Origin: Paenibacillus catalpae
Lineage (GTDB): Bacteria > Bacillota > Bacilli > Paenibacillales > Paenibacillaceae
Assembly (NCBI RefSeq): GCF_900112695.1
Contig: NZ_FOMT01000002.1
Coordinates: 626,479 to 690,478, forward strand
Reading direction: 5' to 3'
Length of the DNA: 64,000 nucleotides
The translations under genes and the position numbers were made by a program. This document shows positions 17,274 through 25,942 of this stretch, in pieces. How positions within the stretch are numbered: the stretch's first letter is position 1; the number at the start of each line of letters is the position of its first letter. The notes below the pieces were generated by a model, which saw nothing but the letters and a program-made list of their open reading frames with translations, was not told the DNA's origin and ran no database searches.

Positions 17274-18872
17274 ATGAGAAAACTGTTCGTACTCGCCACG
17301 ATTGCTGCACTATCCGTCTCGGTGATGGCTGGCTGCTCCAAGAACAACAATGAACCATCCAAGGCGGCGAATAACCCGTCTAATACAGCAGCTCACAACA
17401 AGCCTGAAGAAACGCCGGCTGCCAAGCCAGCCAAGTTCTCGATTTCCATGCGGACGCTTAACGTGCCCTACGTGGAACAGAATCCTGACATCAACAAGGA
17501 CAAATACGTGCTTGCGCTTGAAAAAATGACGAATACCGATCTCGATATCAGGCTGATTCCTCACAACGAGTATCAGGACAAGATGATTCAAATGTTCGCG
17601 ACAAACGACATTCCGGACGTTGTTCAAGGCAGCGGGGGCATTAGCGGGCAGGAGCTGGCGGGTGCCGTACAAAACGGCGTGTTCCTGCCGCTGAACGATC
17701 TGCTGGAGCAGTATGGGCAGAACCTGCTTAAGCTTCTCCCGAAAGAGGCATGGGATCGGCTGACAGACGCGAAAACGGGCAACATCTACGGCATTCCGGA
17801 AGTGTTAAGCAATCCGTCGAGAAGGGCAACCTGGATCCGGACCGACCTGCTTGAGAAAGCGGGCAAACAAATTCCAACAACCGTCGAGGAAACAATCGAC
17901 GTGCTGCGGGCGTTCAAAGAGCTTGGGGTCGAGCATCCGTACATGGGCCGCAAAAACTTCAAGTATGCGGATACCTTCTTTGGTTCCTACGATGTTTTTG
18001 GCTATCTGAATCAATTCAAGCTGTTCCCGGACGGTCAAGTAAAGCCGAGCTTCTTCGATGCCGATGCCATGAAGAAAGCAATCGGGACATACAAAACCAT
18101 GTTTGATGAAGGCTTGATCAGCAAAGAATTCGCGACGATTGAAAGCGCGGATTTCAAAAGCATCGTAACGAGCGGCAAAGCGGGCATGTGGTCAATGAAT
18201 GCCAATGAGCTTCCGATCTGGGGCACGCAGCTGATGACTAATGTTCCGGGTGCCAAGGTAGCGCTTATTCCTTCGCCTGTCGGCGACGATGGCAAAGGCG
18301 GTTATGCGTACTACAATCCGGTAACGCGTTCTTACTTCATCAATGTAAACGCAAAGGACAAAGCGGCTGAGATCGTGAAGTTTTTCGACTGGATGGTCAG
18401 TGAACAAGCCGAGCTGTTCTTCAGCTACGGGATTGAAGGCGAAGACTACCAAAATGATGGCGGCACAATCGCGTACACCCCGCCTACGGATGAGGCAGGC
18501 ACGAACAAGCAGCGGTTCCTGAACTACTGGCTGTGGATGGTGCAGGACACAACCTACAACAAGCGCATTGCTGAACTATCCGAGCCAGGAAAGCAAATGG
18601 TTGACGCGTTCGACAACCTGCTGACGAAGGAGGGCCGCGGCGGGATTGAGTTTGATCCGCGTCTCGAAGCACTTGTGAAATACCCGGATTTGAGCCCGCT
18701 GTCCGATCAGCTTCCGCCGCTTGTGCTCGAACACGTACTGAAAATGGTGTACGGCAAAGAGTCTATTGATAGTTATGACAAGGTACTCGAGGAGTACTTA
18801 TCCAAGGGCGGAAAAGAATTAATAGAGGAAGCAACAGCCCGTTACAACAGCAAAGAAAACGCTTTCGAATAA
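17274..18872 (+). CDS. Importer B, extracellular solute-binding lipoprotein
   Basis: The 532-residue protein has a lipobox MAGC (lipidated Cys21) and an Asn/Pro/Ala-rich linker, then a large LplA-like substrate-binding domain (NIYGIPEVLSNPSRRATWIRTD is diagnostic). I use the ATG at 17274: GAGGGGA precedes it, whereas the ATG four codons upstream directly abuts GAGGAG. Its genes for permeases lie upstream, and the response regulator and kinase lie downstream. Given the lyase, SDR and cupin that follow, the ligand is likely an unsaturated or uronate-containing oligosaccharide; this is inference. Confidence 0.9.
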   Translation: MRKLFVLATIAALSVSVMAGCSKNNNEPSKAANNPSNTAAHNKPEETPAAKPAKFSISMRTLNVPYVEQNPDINKDKYVLALEKMTNTDLDIRLIPHNEYQDKMIQMFATNDIPDVVQGSGGISGQELAGAVQNGVFLPLNDLLEQYGQNLLKLLPKEAWDRLTDAKTGNIYGIPEVLSNPSRRATWIRTDLLEKAGKQIPTTVEETIDVLRAFKELGVEHPYMGRKNFKYADTFFGSYDVFGYLNQFKLFPDGQVKPSFFDADAMKKAIGTYKTMFDEGLISKEFATIESADFKSIVTSGKAGMWSMNANELPIWGTQLMTNVPGAKVALIPSPVGDDGKGGYAYYNPVTRSYFINVNAKDKAAEIVKFFDWMVSEQAELFFSYGIEGEDYQNDGGTIAYTPPTDEAGTNKQRFLNYWLWMVQDTTYNKRIAELSEPGKQMVDAFDNLLTKEGRGGIEFDPRLEALVKYPDLSPLSDQLPPLVLEHVLKMVYGKESIDSYDKVLEEYLSKGGKELIEEATARYNSKENAFE

Positions 18873-19030
18873 TGCTCGCGGGAAGCGTGCGCATGAACTA
18901 GAATGACAGTAAGAGATTTGGATGCTCTCCGTGCCCGGTATATATTTGCGAGCCGGGGAGCATCTTGCTCCATAAACGCTTTGCACCTGAAGCAGCAATG
19001 CTTCCGCTCGCAAACGAGGAGGACAGATCC

Positions 19031-20065
19031 ATGTACCGCATTTTAGTCGTCGACGACGAACCGATGATTCGCAAAGGACTGCAGAAGCTGATTGGAGAGT
19101 CTGATCACTCGATATGTCATGCCGAAACGGCGGATAACGGGGTAGACGCACTCGAGAAAATCGCGGCAAGCCGCCCCGACCTTCTGTTTACCGATATCAA
19201 GATGCCAAAGATGGACGGTCTGGAGTTATGCCGGCAAGTGAATGAACGTTTTCCCGATTTGCCCGTTGTTGTCATTTCGGGTTATGGCGATTTCGAATAT
19301 GCCAGGCAATGCATGTCCTTTGGCGTAAAGGAATATTTGCTCAAGCCGGTGACAAAGGCAGCTGTGAGCAAGGCGGTATCGAAGCTGATCGCAGGGCTTG
19401 AAGCCCGGCGGCAAACGGCGTATATTCCGCTGTCCAAGACGGAAGAGTGGCTGAATCAGCTGCAGGACGGTATCTGGCATCTGCAGCCGGAGTCGATCAA
19501 GACGGTAATGGCAGGCATGGAGCAGTACTGCGCGGCCAGCATGCTGGATGCCCGGATGCTCAGCGAATTGACGCAAGATTTGGCGGGCAAACTGGCGGAT
19601 CGCTTGAACGCGCGTCATGTGTACCCGTTCGAAGCGCCGAGGAGACCAGCGGAGCGGGATGCCGCTGCTTTCGCCTGGCTCTGCGAAACGGCGATGGGGA
19701 TGATGGAGCAATTGCGAATCAAACGAAAAGGCAACCTGAAAGAACCGGTTGAAGAGGCCAAAGCTTATATTGAGAAACATCTGAACCGCGAATTGTCGCT
19801 GGAGGAAGTGGCCGACAAGCTTGGTCTCAGCGCTTCGTATTTCAGTCAGCTATTCAAGCAAATGACGGGCGAAACGTTTGTGCAATACCGGACGAAACGG
19901 CGGATGGAGAAAGCCAAGCTGCTGCTCTCGATGCCTCACCATAAAATTACGGATGTTTCCGCCGAAGTCGGATTTGCCGATCACCCGCACTTCACGAAAA
20001 CGTTCAAGAAGTACAGCGGGCTGACGCCTTCCGAATACCGGGAATCGCTGGGGATCAAAGGATGA
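19031..20065 (+). CDS. Importer B response regulator (YesN-type, AraC output, short form)
   Basis: This is a 344-residue regulator. The receiver has Asp8/Asp9 and phosphoacceptor Asp55 (LLFTDIKMPKMDG) and the switch Lys in YLLKPVT. The AraC-type DNA-binding domain occupies about residues 245-344 (LSLEEVADKLGLSASYFSQLFK). The linker between them is about 200 residues shorter than in the importer A and C regulators. The start is the ATG at 19031, 9 bases after GAGGAGGA; 22 further in-frame codons upstream are unlikely to be translated. Its stop overlaps the kinase start by 4 bases (ATGA). Confidence 0.92.
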   Translation: MYRILVVDDEPMIRKGLQKLIGESDHSICHAETADNGVDALEKIAASRPDLLFTDIKMPKMDGLELCRQVNERFPDLPVVVISGYGDFEYARQCMSFGVKEYLLKPVTKAAVSKAVSKLIAGLEARRQTAYIPLSKTEEWLNQLQDGIWHLQPESIKTVMAGMEQYCAASMLDARMLSELTQDLAGKLADRLNARHVYPFEAPRRPAERDAAAFAWLCETAMGMMEQLRIKRKGNLKEPVEEAKAYIEKHLNRELSLEEVADKLGLSASYFSQLFKQMTGETFVQYRTKRRMEKAKLLLSMPHHKITDVSAEVGFADHPHFTKTFKKYSGLTPSEYRESLGIKG

Positions 20066-21915
20066 AGCCAAGCCTCTCCAGGGAGCTTTTCTTTTATTTT
20101 CTGATTGTCATTTTATTCTCCTTGTCCACGGTCGGCATCTTTACGTATCTCAAATCATCCGCGGCGATCGACAAGCAGGTAGAGAAATATATTTCCACGG
20201 TCATTGAGAACGCAGGCGCGCAAACGGATCTTCAACTTGAAACGTTCGAACGGGTGAGCAACTCCATTCTGTCCCAGCAGTCCGTCAAGCAGTTTCTGGA
20301 TATGGATCCAAAGGACAGCTACGAATATTACCACTTCACGAAAACGATCAGGCAAGACGTGTTCCAGAAAATCTTCATTACTTACCCGACTCAGATTCAT
20401 ATGATCTATATTTTGGGAGACCATGGCCTGTCGATTTTCGATCAGAACCAAAGCTTCTCTTCCATGACCGTTGATCCGTCGCCCCGGTATGAGGAATTGA
20501 AGGCGAAGACGCCGGATAACGGCGGAATCGCGATATTAAACACGGCGCTCATGGACGGAGAGCGTGTCGTCACCATTGCCCGCAAAATCAGGGGTTACTC
20601 GTCTTACGCGGTGAAAGGCATTCTTGCCATCGAGCTGAACGAAAGCGAGCTGTCGACGTTATGGAACAATGTGGATCTCGGCGAGAACGGCTTCTTCTTC
20701 ATACTGGACGCTGAAGGCTCCGTCGTCTACTCGCCGGACGGCGGCACGCGGAGCGAGGTCGCAAGTACGGATCTTGGACAGCGGATTGCAAGCGGCGGGA
20801 ATACGCGGTTCATCGAGAAGGTAAGCGGGAAGGACATGCTGATCGTCTCGCATAAATCAGGTTATTCCTCATGGAGTCTTGCGGTTGCTTTGCCGCTCGA
20901 TGAGCTGCGGGAACCGATTTCCGGGATTCGGTCCACGACGATAACGGTTGGCCTCGCGACTCTTGCCATCGCGTTGTTCCTCGCTTACCGGTTCGGCTAT
21001 TCGATCGTTCGTCCGATTCGGACGCTAAAGAACGGCATGCGCCAGACGGAGAAGGGAAACTGGATTCGGATTGAGAGCAAACGGCGAAATGACGAGATCG
21101 GCGGGCTGATTCACAGCTACAATCTCATGGTCAGCCGGCTTTCGGACATGATTGAACGGGTGTACGATACGGAACTGACCAACCAAAAGACGCAGCTCCA
21201 GCTTCAGGCCATTGAACTAGAGAGGCATAAAGCGGAGTTTCAGGCGCTTCAGCTGCAAATTAATCCTCACTTTTTGTACAACACGCTGGAGACCATCAAT
21301 TGTTACGCAATCGTACAGGATTCCGGCGAAATTTCAGAAATGGTCGAGGCGATGGCTTATATGCTTCGTTACTCGATTCAGACCAACCTCGAAGAAGTGA
21401 CTTTGGCCAATGAGCTGAATCATGTTCGCAATTACATGATCATTCAGAAGCACCGTATCGGACATGAGTTCGAAATCGAAGTTTTGACGCCGCCATCGCT
21501 GCTTCTGTCAAGAATGGTCAGGCTGACGCTGCAGCCCATCGTGGAGAACATTTTTCAGCATGCATTTGTGGACGGGTTCGAAACCCGGCATTACATTCGA
21601 ATCGATACCCGCCTGGAAGACGGCGAGCTGCTTGTTATCGTGGAGGACAATGGAGTTGGCATGACGGAAGAGAAGCTCGCGAAATTGAGGAAAAGACTAG
21701 ATCGGAACCGGCTGGTCGAAGAGGCGGCAGCAAGTCACGGACGCCGCGGCGGGATTGGGCTGGTGAATGTTCACCGGCGGATACAGATGGTTTTTGGCGA
21801 TGAATACGGGCTTCGCATCGACAGCTCGCTTGGCGAAGGGACGCGAATCGTACTAAGAATGCCGAGCGAAGTCAGGCTGCAATGGAGACCGGAGCTCGAG
21901 CTTATGAATGCGTAG
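20062..21915 (+). CDS. Importer B sensor histidine kinase (YesM-type)
   Basis: The 617-residue kinase has a first membrane helix at about 9-30, a dCache-like extracellular sensor, a second helix near 290-313 and a HAMP domain (RPIRTLKNGMRQTEKGNW). The phosphosite motif is LQINPHFLYNTLETINCYAI, and the ATPase domain has PIVENIFQHAF and DNGVGMTEE. It begins within the last codon of the response regulator, so the two are co-translated. It should report the importer B substrate to the partner regulator. Confidence 0.92.
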   Translation: MKPSLSRELFFYFLIVILFSLSTVGIFTYLKSSAAIDKQVEKYISTVIENAGAQTDLQLETFERVSNSILSQQSVKQFLDMDPKDSYEYYHFTKTIRQDVFQKIFITYPTQIHMIYILGDHGLSIFDQNQSFSSMTVDPSPRYEELKAKTPDNGGIAILNTALMDGERVVTIARKIRGYSSYAVKGILAIELNESELSTLWNNVDLGENGFFFILDAEGSVVYSPDGGTRSEVASTDLGQRIASGGNTRFIEKVSGKDMLIVSHKSGYSSWSLAVALPLDELREPISGIRSTTITVGLATLAIALFLAYRFGYSIVRPIRTLKNGMRQTEKGNWIRIESKRRNDEIGGLIHSYNLMVSRLSDMIERVYDTELTNQKTQLQLQAIELERHKAEFQALQLQINPHFLYNTLETINCYAIVQDSGEISEMVEAMAYMLRYSIQTNLEEVTLANELNHVRNYMIIQKHRIGHEFEIEVLTPPSLLLSRMVRLTLQPIVENIFQHAFVDGFETRHYIRIDTRLEDGELLVIVEDNGVGMTEEKLAKLRKRLDRNRLVEEAAASHGRRGGIGLVNVHRRIQMVFGDEYGLRIDSSLGEGTRIVLRMPSEVRLQWRPELELMNA

Positions 21916-21940
21916 AAGACGAGAGGGGAAGGCGATTGGT

Positions 21941-22708
21941 ATGGCAATTGATCTGACAGGGAAAGTTGCGCTTGTAACGGGAGCGAGCGGCGGGATTGGG
22001 CGAGCGATTGCGGTCGCTCTGGCCTCATCAGGAGCGAAAGTCATTCTTAACTATTTGAATAGCCGGGAAGCAGCCGAAGAGGCGGCCGCTTCCATTCGGG
22101 ATAGCGGGGGAGAAGCAGTCGCGATTCAGGCCGACGTTTCGAAGGCCGAGGAGGCGGAGCGACTTGTCGGCGAGGCAGAAAGCGCGTTTGGCCGTTCTGT
22201 CGATTTGCTCATTAATAATGCGGGTCATCTCGTGCAGCGGATTCCTAACGAGGAAATGACCGAGGAGTTATACGAACGCATCATGGACGTGAATCTGAAG
22301 AGCGCCGTGTTCGTCGCGAAAGCAGTCATTCCGGGCATGAAAGCGGCCGGGGGCGGAAGCATCGTGAACATGACGTCCGTCGCCGCCCACAACGGGGGAG
22401 GACCGGGTGCCTCGATTTATGCCGCGAGCAAAGCCGCCGTACTGTCGTATACGAAAGGACTTGCCAAAGAGCTGGCTGCCAGCGGCATTCGCGTCAATGC
22501 CATATCGCCTGGATTTATCGGGAACACGGCATTCCATGCGACATTCACATCAGCTGCGGCAAGAGAAGCAACCATTCAAAGCATCCCTCTGCAGAGGGAA
22601 GGTACCCCTGAAGACGTGGCGGGGGTTGCCTTATTTCTCGTCTCCGATCTATCGGCCTATCTGACCGGGGAGACGATCGAGGTAAATGGCGGCATGTTCA
22701 TGCGATAA
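21941..22708 (+). CDS. Short-chain dehydrogenase/reductase (FabG-like; candidate keto-deoxyuronate reductase)
   Basis: The 255-residue classical SDR has the cofactor motif TGASGGIG (residues about 12-19), NNAG, a catalytic Ser in NMTSVAA, and YAASK as the Tyr-Lys pair. It ends with the usual VNGG segment. I place the start at ATG 21941, after GAGGGGAAGG; an ATG at 21908 overlaps the kinase gene and lacks a site. It lies between the kinase gene and a heparinase-type lyase. Together with the KdgF-like cupin this suggests reduction of a lyase-derived keto-deoxyuronate, as KduD or DEH reductases do. The exact substrate is not deducible. Confidence 0.85.
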   Translation: MAIDLTGKVALVTGASGGIGRAIAVALASSGAKVILNYLNSREAAEEAAASIRDSGGEAVAIQADVSKAEEAERLVGEAESAFGRSVDLLINNAGHLVQRIPNEEMTEELYERIMDVNLKSAVFVAKAVIPGMKAAGGGSIVNMTSVAAHNGGGPGASIYAASKAAVLSYTKGLAKELAASGIRVNAISPGFIGNTAFHATFTSAAAREATIQSIPLQREGTPEDVAGVALFLVSDLSAYLTGETIEVNGGMFMR

Positions 22709-22749
22709 TCGCTGGGCAACAAATTTGACGAGCGGAGAGAGGGATCGCC

Positions 22750-25056
22750 ATGGGGAAGCTATTCGAACCGGTCAGCGGATTGTTGACCGTACCTTATGAA
22801 CCAAACGAGAAATCGGAGCTAAAGGAGAATCCGCCAAGGTTCACCTGGATGCCGGCGAAGCCTGAAGATGACCGGTACCTCCTGCAGATTTCTTCTTCTT
22901 CAGAATTTGAGGCGGATTCGACGGAGCAGGTTGGACCGCTTCCTTTTAACTTCTATACGCCTGATCATGTGTTTGAGCCGGGGACGTATTATTGGCGGTA
23001 TGCTTTGGCGGAAGAGGCAGGAGCGGCGGCACAATTTTGCTGGAGTGAGGTGAGGTCGTTCGTTGTGCCGGAACATTTGCCATCGACGCCGCTGCCAACG
23101 CGGGAGACGAGATATGCGGATACGGACGTTGCGCATCCCCGGCTTTGGCTGCAGCCCGGCCGAGTCGAAGCGCTCCGGGAACGCATCCGCAAGGATGCTG
23201 CCGTCTGCGGTTGGGACGTTTTCTACGAGAAATCCGTTAGGCCATGGATGGAAAAGAAGCTCATTCCTGAACCGGAGAGGTACCCGGACAACAAACGCGT
23301 CGCGAAGCTCTGGCGCAAAATGTATATGGACTGCCAGGAAACCCTGTATGCCATTCGCCATCTGAGCGTGGCGGGCGTGCTGCTTGAGGATGCGGACATT
23401 TTGGAACAGGCGAAGCGCTGGCTGCTGCACGTCGTTTCCTGGGATCCGGGAGGAACAACCTCACGGGATTACAACGACGAAGCCGCGTTCCGGATTGCCG
23501 GAGCCGTGGCGTGGGGATATGACTGGCTGCACGGGATTTTGTCGGAGGAGGAGCGGGCAGCGGTTCGCGCGAATTTGCTCATCCGCACGGAGCAGGTCGC
23601 CCATCATGTCATTGATAGATCCCGGATTCACCGCGTCCCTTATGACAGCCATGCGGTTAGGTCGCTGTCTTCCGTGCTTGTGCCGGCATGCATCGCCATG
23701 CTGCATGAGGAGCCGAAAGCACGGGAATGGCTCGATTATGCGCTGGAATATTATGCTTGTCTATACTCCCCGTGGGGCGGGCAGGACGGCGGTTGGGCAG
23801 AAGGTCCGATGTACTGGACGACCGGTCTTGCGTACTTAATCGATGCCTTGAATTTGATTCGCCAGTATGTCGATATCGATTTGTTCAAGAGACCCTTCTT
23901 CACGCGTACAGGAGATTTTCCGCTTTATGTGAACAGCCCGGGTACGGTAAGAGCGAGCTTTGGCGACCAGTCCAGTCTCGGTGAACCACCAAGCCTAAAG
24001 ACAGCCTACAATATCCGCCAATTCGCGGGATTGACGGGCAACGGGCTATACCAATGGTATTACGAGCAGGTGAAAGAGCAGGATAAAGACGCCGACACGA
24101 AGTTTTATAATTATGGATGGTGGGATTTCCGGTTCGACGACCTTCTCTACAACCATGATTATCCGGCCGTTCAGCCCGTCGTTCCCGTACCGGAGAGCAT
24201 CGAGCCCGTCAAGTGGTTCCGCGATGTCGGCTGGGTTGCCTTTCATCGCAGGATGGATGATCCGGACGAACATATCCAGTTACTCGTCAAGAGCAGTCCA
24301 TATGGATCGCTTAGCCACAGTCACGGCGATCAGAACGGGTTCCTGCTTCATGCGTACGGCGAACCGCTCGCCATCGACAGCGGCTATTACATTGCATTCG
24401 GAAGTACAATGCACCGGAATTGGCGAAGACAGACCATCTCGAAGAATGGTCTGCTCATTGATGGTAAAGGTCAATACGCAGGCACGGACAAGGTGCTTTG
24501 CAAGGAGGCTTGCGGCCTGGTCGAGGAGGTCCTATCGAAGCCCGGGTTCGCCAGCGTCCGGATGAACGCAACGTCAGCTTACCGGGAGACCGTGCCGTAT
24601 TTGAAGCGTTACGTCCGTGAGGTTCATTGGCTGGATGATTCATACGCCGTCATCGTAGATAGCGTAGACCTTGACCGGCCGGGGCGAGTTTCCTGGCTTA
24701 TGCATACGCTTCATCAGATGGAATTGAAAGGGCAGGTGTTTCGGGTAGTCGGGACCAAAGCAGAGATGGAGGGCCGGTTTGTTTACGTATCCTCCGGCGA
24801 CATGACGCTCAGCCAGCATGATCAGTTCACGGATGTAGATCCGTCCGAGTATGAAGGGCTGCCCAGCCAATGGCATTTGCGGGCAGAAACGAAGGAAACT
24901 CAGAGTCATCGCATCGTTACGCTGCTCGTGCCGATGAAGAAGGGCGATGACAAGTTTGTCTCTTATTTCATTGACGATCAGGATCACGGCATTCATTTAT
25001 ATTTCACGAATGAGAAGGGCACGACGCGTATGATTGAGGTGCCGAAAGCGTATTGA
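22750..25056 (+). CDS. Heparinase II/III-family polysaccharide lyase (DUF4962 plus heparinase C-terminal domain)
   Basis: The 768-residue protein has an N-terminal beta region with KENPPRFTWMPA and Y-x-L-Q-I-S (DUF4962 start), and an alpha/alpha toroid at about 125-420 with RVPYDSHAVRSLSS, a likely catalytic Tyr/His site. A C-terminal beta-sandwich at about 450-760 opens with SSPYGSLSHSHGDQNGFLL, whose His residues resemble the metal and catalytic site of the family. Its length and domain order are close to Pedobacter heparinase II (PL21). No signal peptide is visible, so it probably cleaves imported oligosaccharides in the cytoplasm. It lies between an SDR and a KdgF-like cupin gene. The actual substrate (glycosaminoglycan, alginate-like or other uronate polymer) is open. 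Confidence 0.82.
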   Translation: MGKLFEPVSGLLTVPYEPNEKSELKENPPRFTWMPAKPEDDRYLLQISSSSEFEADSTEQVGPLPFNFYTPDHVFEPGTYYWRYALAEEAGAAAQFCWSEVRSFVVPEHLPSTPLPTRETRYADTDVAHPRLWLQPGRVEALRERIRKDAAVCGWDVFYEKSVRPWMEKKLIPEPERYPDNKRVAKLWRKMYMDCQETLYAIRHLSVAGVLLEDADILEQAKRWLLHVVSWDPGGTTSRDYNDEAAFRIAGAVAWGYDWLHGILSEEERAAVRANLLIRTEQVAHHVIDRSRIHRVPYDSHAVRSLSSVLVPACIAMLHEEPKAREWLDYALEYYACLYSPWGGQDGGWAEGPMYWTTGLAYLIDALNLIRQYVDIDLFKRPFFTRTGDFPLYVNSPGTVRASFGDQSSLGEPPSLKTAYNIRQFAGLTGNGLYQWYYEQVKEQDKDADTKFYNYGWWDFRFDDLLYNHDYPAVQPVVPVPESIEPVKWFRDVGWVAFHRRMDDPDEHIQLLVKSSPYGSLSHSHGDQNGFLLHAYGEPLAIDSGYYIAFGSTMHRNWRRQTISKNGLLIDGKGQYAGTDKVLCKEACGLVEEVLSKPGFASVRMNATSAYRETVPYLKRYVREVHWLDDSYAVIVDSVDLDRPGRVSWLMHTLHQMELKGQVFRVVGTKAEMEGRFVYVSSGDMTLSQHDQFTDVDPSEYEGLPSQWHLRAETKETQSHRIVTLLVPMKKGDDKFVSYFIDDQDHGIHLYFTNEKGTTRMIEVPKAY

Positions 25057-25075
25057 CGGAAGAGGGGATGCGTTT

Positions 25076-25396
25076 ATGAGTAACATTGGAGTATGGGAAG
25101 CGGCGGAGCCGGGTGTAAAACGTAATATTTTGTGCGCCGAGGGCGGTCTGATGATGATGGAGGTCCACTTCGAGAGCGGTGCAGAAGGCTATGAGCATCA
25201 GCATCCTCACGAGCAGATGTCCTATTGCTTGAAAGGAGCGATAGCGTTTACGATCGACGGAATCGTGACGGTAATCAAGCAAGGGGAGACCATCTATATC
25301 CCGAGCAACGCCATTCACGGCGCGAAAGCGCTGGAGCCTTCCGCGCTTCTGGACACGTTTACGCCGATTCGCCGGGATTTACTGATGCTAGAGTAG
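25076..25396 (+). CDS. Small cupin, KdgF-like
   Basis: The 106-residue single-domain cupin has the first metal motif G-x-x-x-x-H-x-H-x-x-x-Q (YEHQHPHEQ) and a second motif with P-x-x-x-x-H (IPSNAIHG). Size and layout match KdgF, which turns 4,5-unsaturated uronate into its linear keto form. ATG 25076 follows GAAGAGGGGA by about 7 bases; the longer in-frame start overlaps the lyase gene. It is the last gene of importer B and ends at a strong terminator. Its location right after a lyase supports the KdgF role, but cupins are diverse. Confidence 0.78.
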   Translation: MSNIGVWEAAEPGVKRNILCAEGGLMMMEVHFESGAEGYEHQHPHEQMSYCLKGAIAFTIDGIVTVIKQGETIYIPSNAIHGAKALEPSALLDTFTPIRRDLLMLE

Positions 25397-25435
25397 GCGA
25401 GAAGCCTGTTCGTCCAATTAAATATTCTTTGCAGC

Positions 25436-25467
25436 AGAAGCCGCATCAAATGCGGCTTCTTTATTTT
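25436..25467 (+). terminator. Intrinsic terminator of the importer B operon
   Basis: An 11-bp stem (25436-25446 with 25450-25460) closes a 3-base loop and precedes a T-rich tail. Confidence 0.92.
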
Positions 25468-25494
25468 GATAGAGAAGGACTTGCGATGAAACGT

Positions 25495-25523
25495 TTGACA
25501 TTCATTGATTACAAATGTAATAT
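25495..25523 (+). promoter_or_regulatory. Sigma-A promoter of the BlaI-like operon
   Basis: TTGACA (25495-25500) and TAATAT (25518-25523) are separated by 17 bases. The spacer and -10 box carry an operator palindrome, so a bound repressor would block RNA polymerase. Confidence 0.85.
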
Positions 25524-25539
25524 GACTACAACAGTAGTC
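25508..25539. promoter_or_regulatory. Paired BlaI/MecI-type operators
   Basis: Two adjacent dyads occur: ATTACAAATGTAAT (25508-25521), which contains the TACA-N2-TGTA core typical of BlaI/MecI operators, and GACTACAACAGTAGTC (25524-25539). They overlap the -10 box and the start of transcription. The BlaI-like gene begins 20 bases downstream, so autorepression is expected. Confidence 0.78.
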
Positions 25540-25559
25540 AACAAGGAGGCTTGAATTCC

Positions 25560-25937
25560 ATGAAAGAAATGCCGAGAATTTCGGATGCGGAGTGGGAGGT
25601 TATGAAGGTGCTATGGGCAAAATCGCCGATGACCGCAGGTGAAGTAATTGAGTCCCTGGCAGACATAACGGATTGGAGTCCCAAGACGATCAGAACCTTA
25701 CTAACCAGATTGGTCCAGAAAGAAGTAATAACCTTCGATTCTAACAGCAAGCCATATGTCTATTCTCCGCTTGTTGCGGAAGAAGAAAGCACTCGGGCTG
25801 AAACGCAATCGTTTCTGAAACGGCTGTACGGAGGAGGAGCATTAAAGCCGATGTTGGTTAACTTCCTCAAGTACGAACAATTGTCCAAGGAAGACATTCA
25901 AGAGCTGAAGAGCATTCTGGACGAAAGAAAGGAATAA
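25560..25937 (+). CDS. BlaI/MecI/CopY-family repressor
   Basis: The 125-residue winged-helix repressor has the family pattern ISDAEWEVMKVLWAKSPMTAGEV at the N-terminus and W-S-P-K-T-I-R-T-L-L-T-R-L as recognition helix. A C-terminal dimerisation helix contains the region cleaved by BlaR1/MecR1-type proteases. ATG 25560 lies 10 bases after AAGGAGG; a TTG three codons earlier is too close to that site. It is followed after 5 bases by the M56 protease gene. The regulated stress is unlikely to be beta-lactams, because no beta-lactamase is nearby and the sensor lacks a penicillin-binding domain. Confidence 0.9.
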   Translation: MKEMPRISDAEWEVMKVLWAKSPMTAGEVIESLADITDWSPKTIRTLLTRLVQKEVITFDSNSKPYVYSPLVAEEESTRAETQSFLKRLYGGGALKPMLVNFLKYEQLSKEDIQELKSILDERKE

Positions 25938-25942
25938 GCCGG

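Noticed and set aside
22750..25056. Naming the lyase as a heparinase II with heparin as substrate
   Set aside because: Length and domain order fit, but the family has several substrates and no specificity residue can be fixed by eye.
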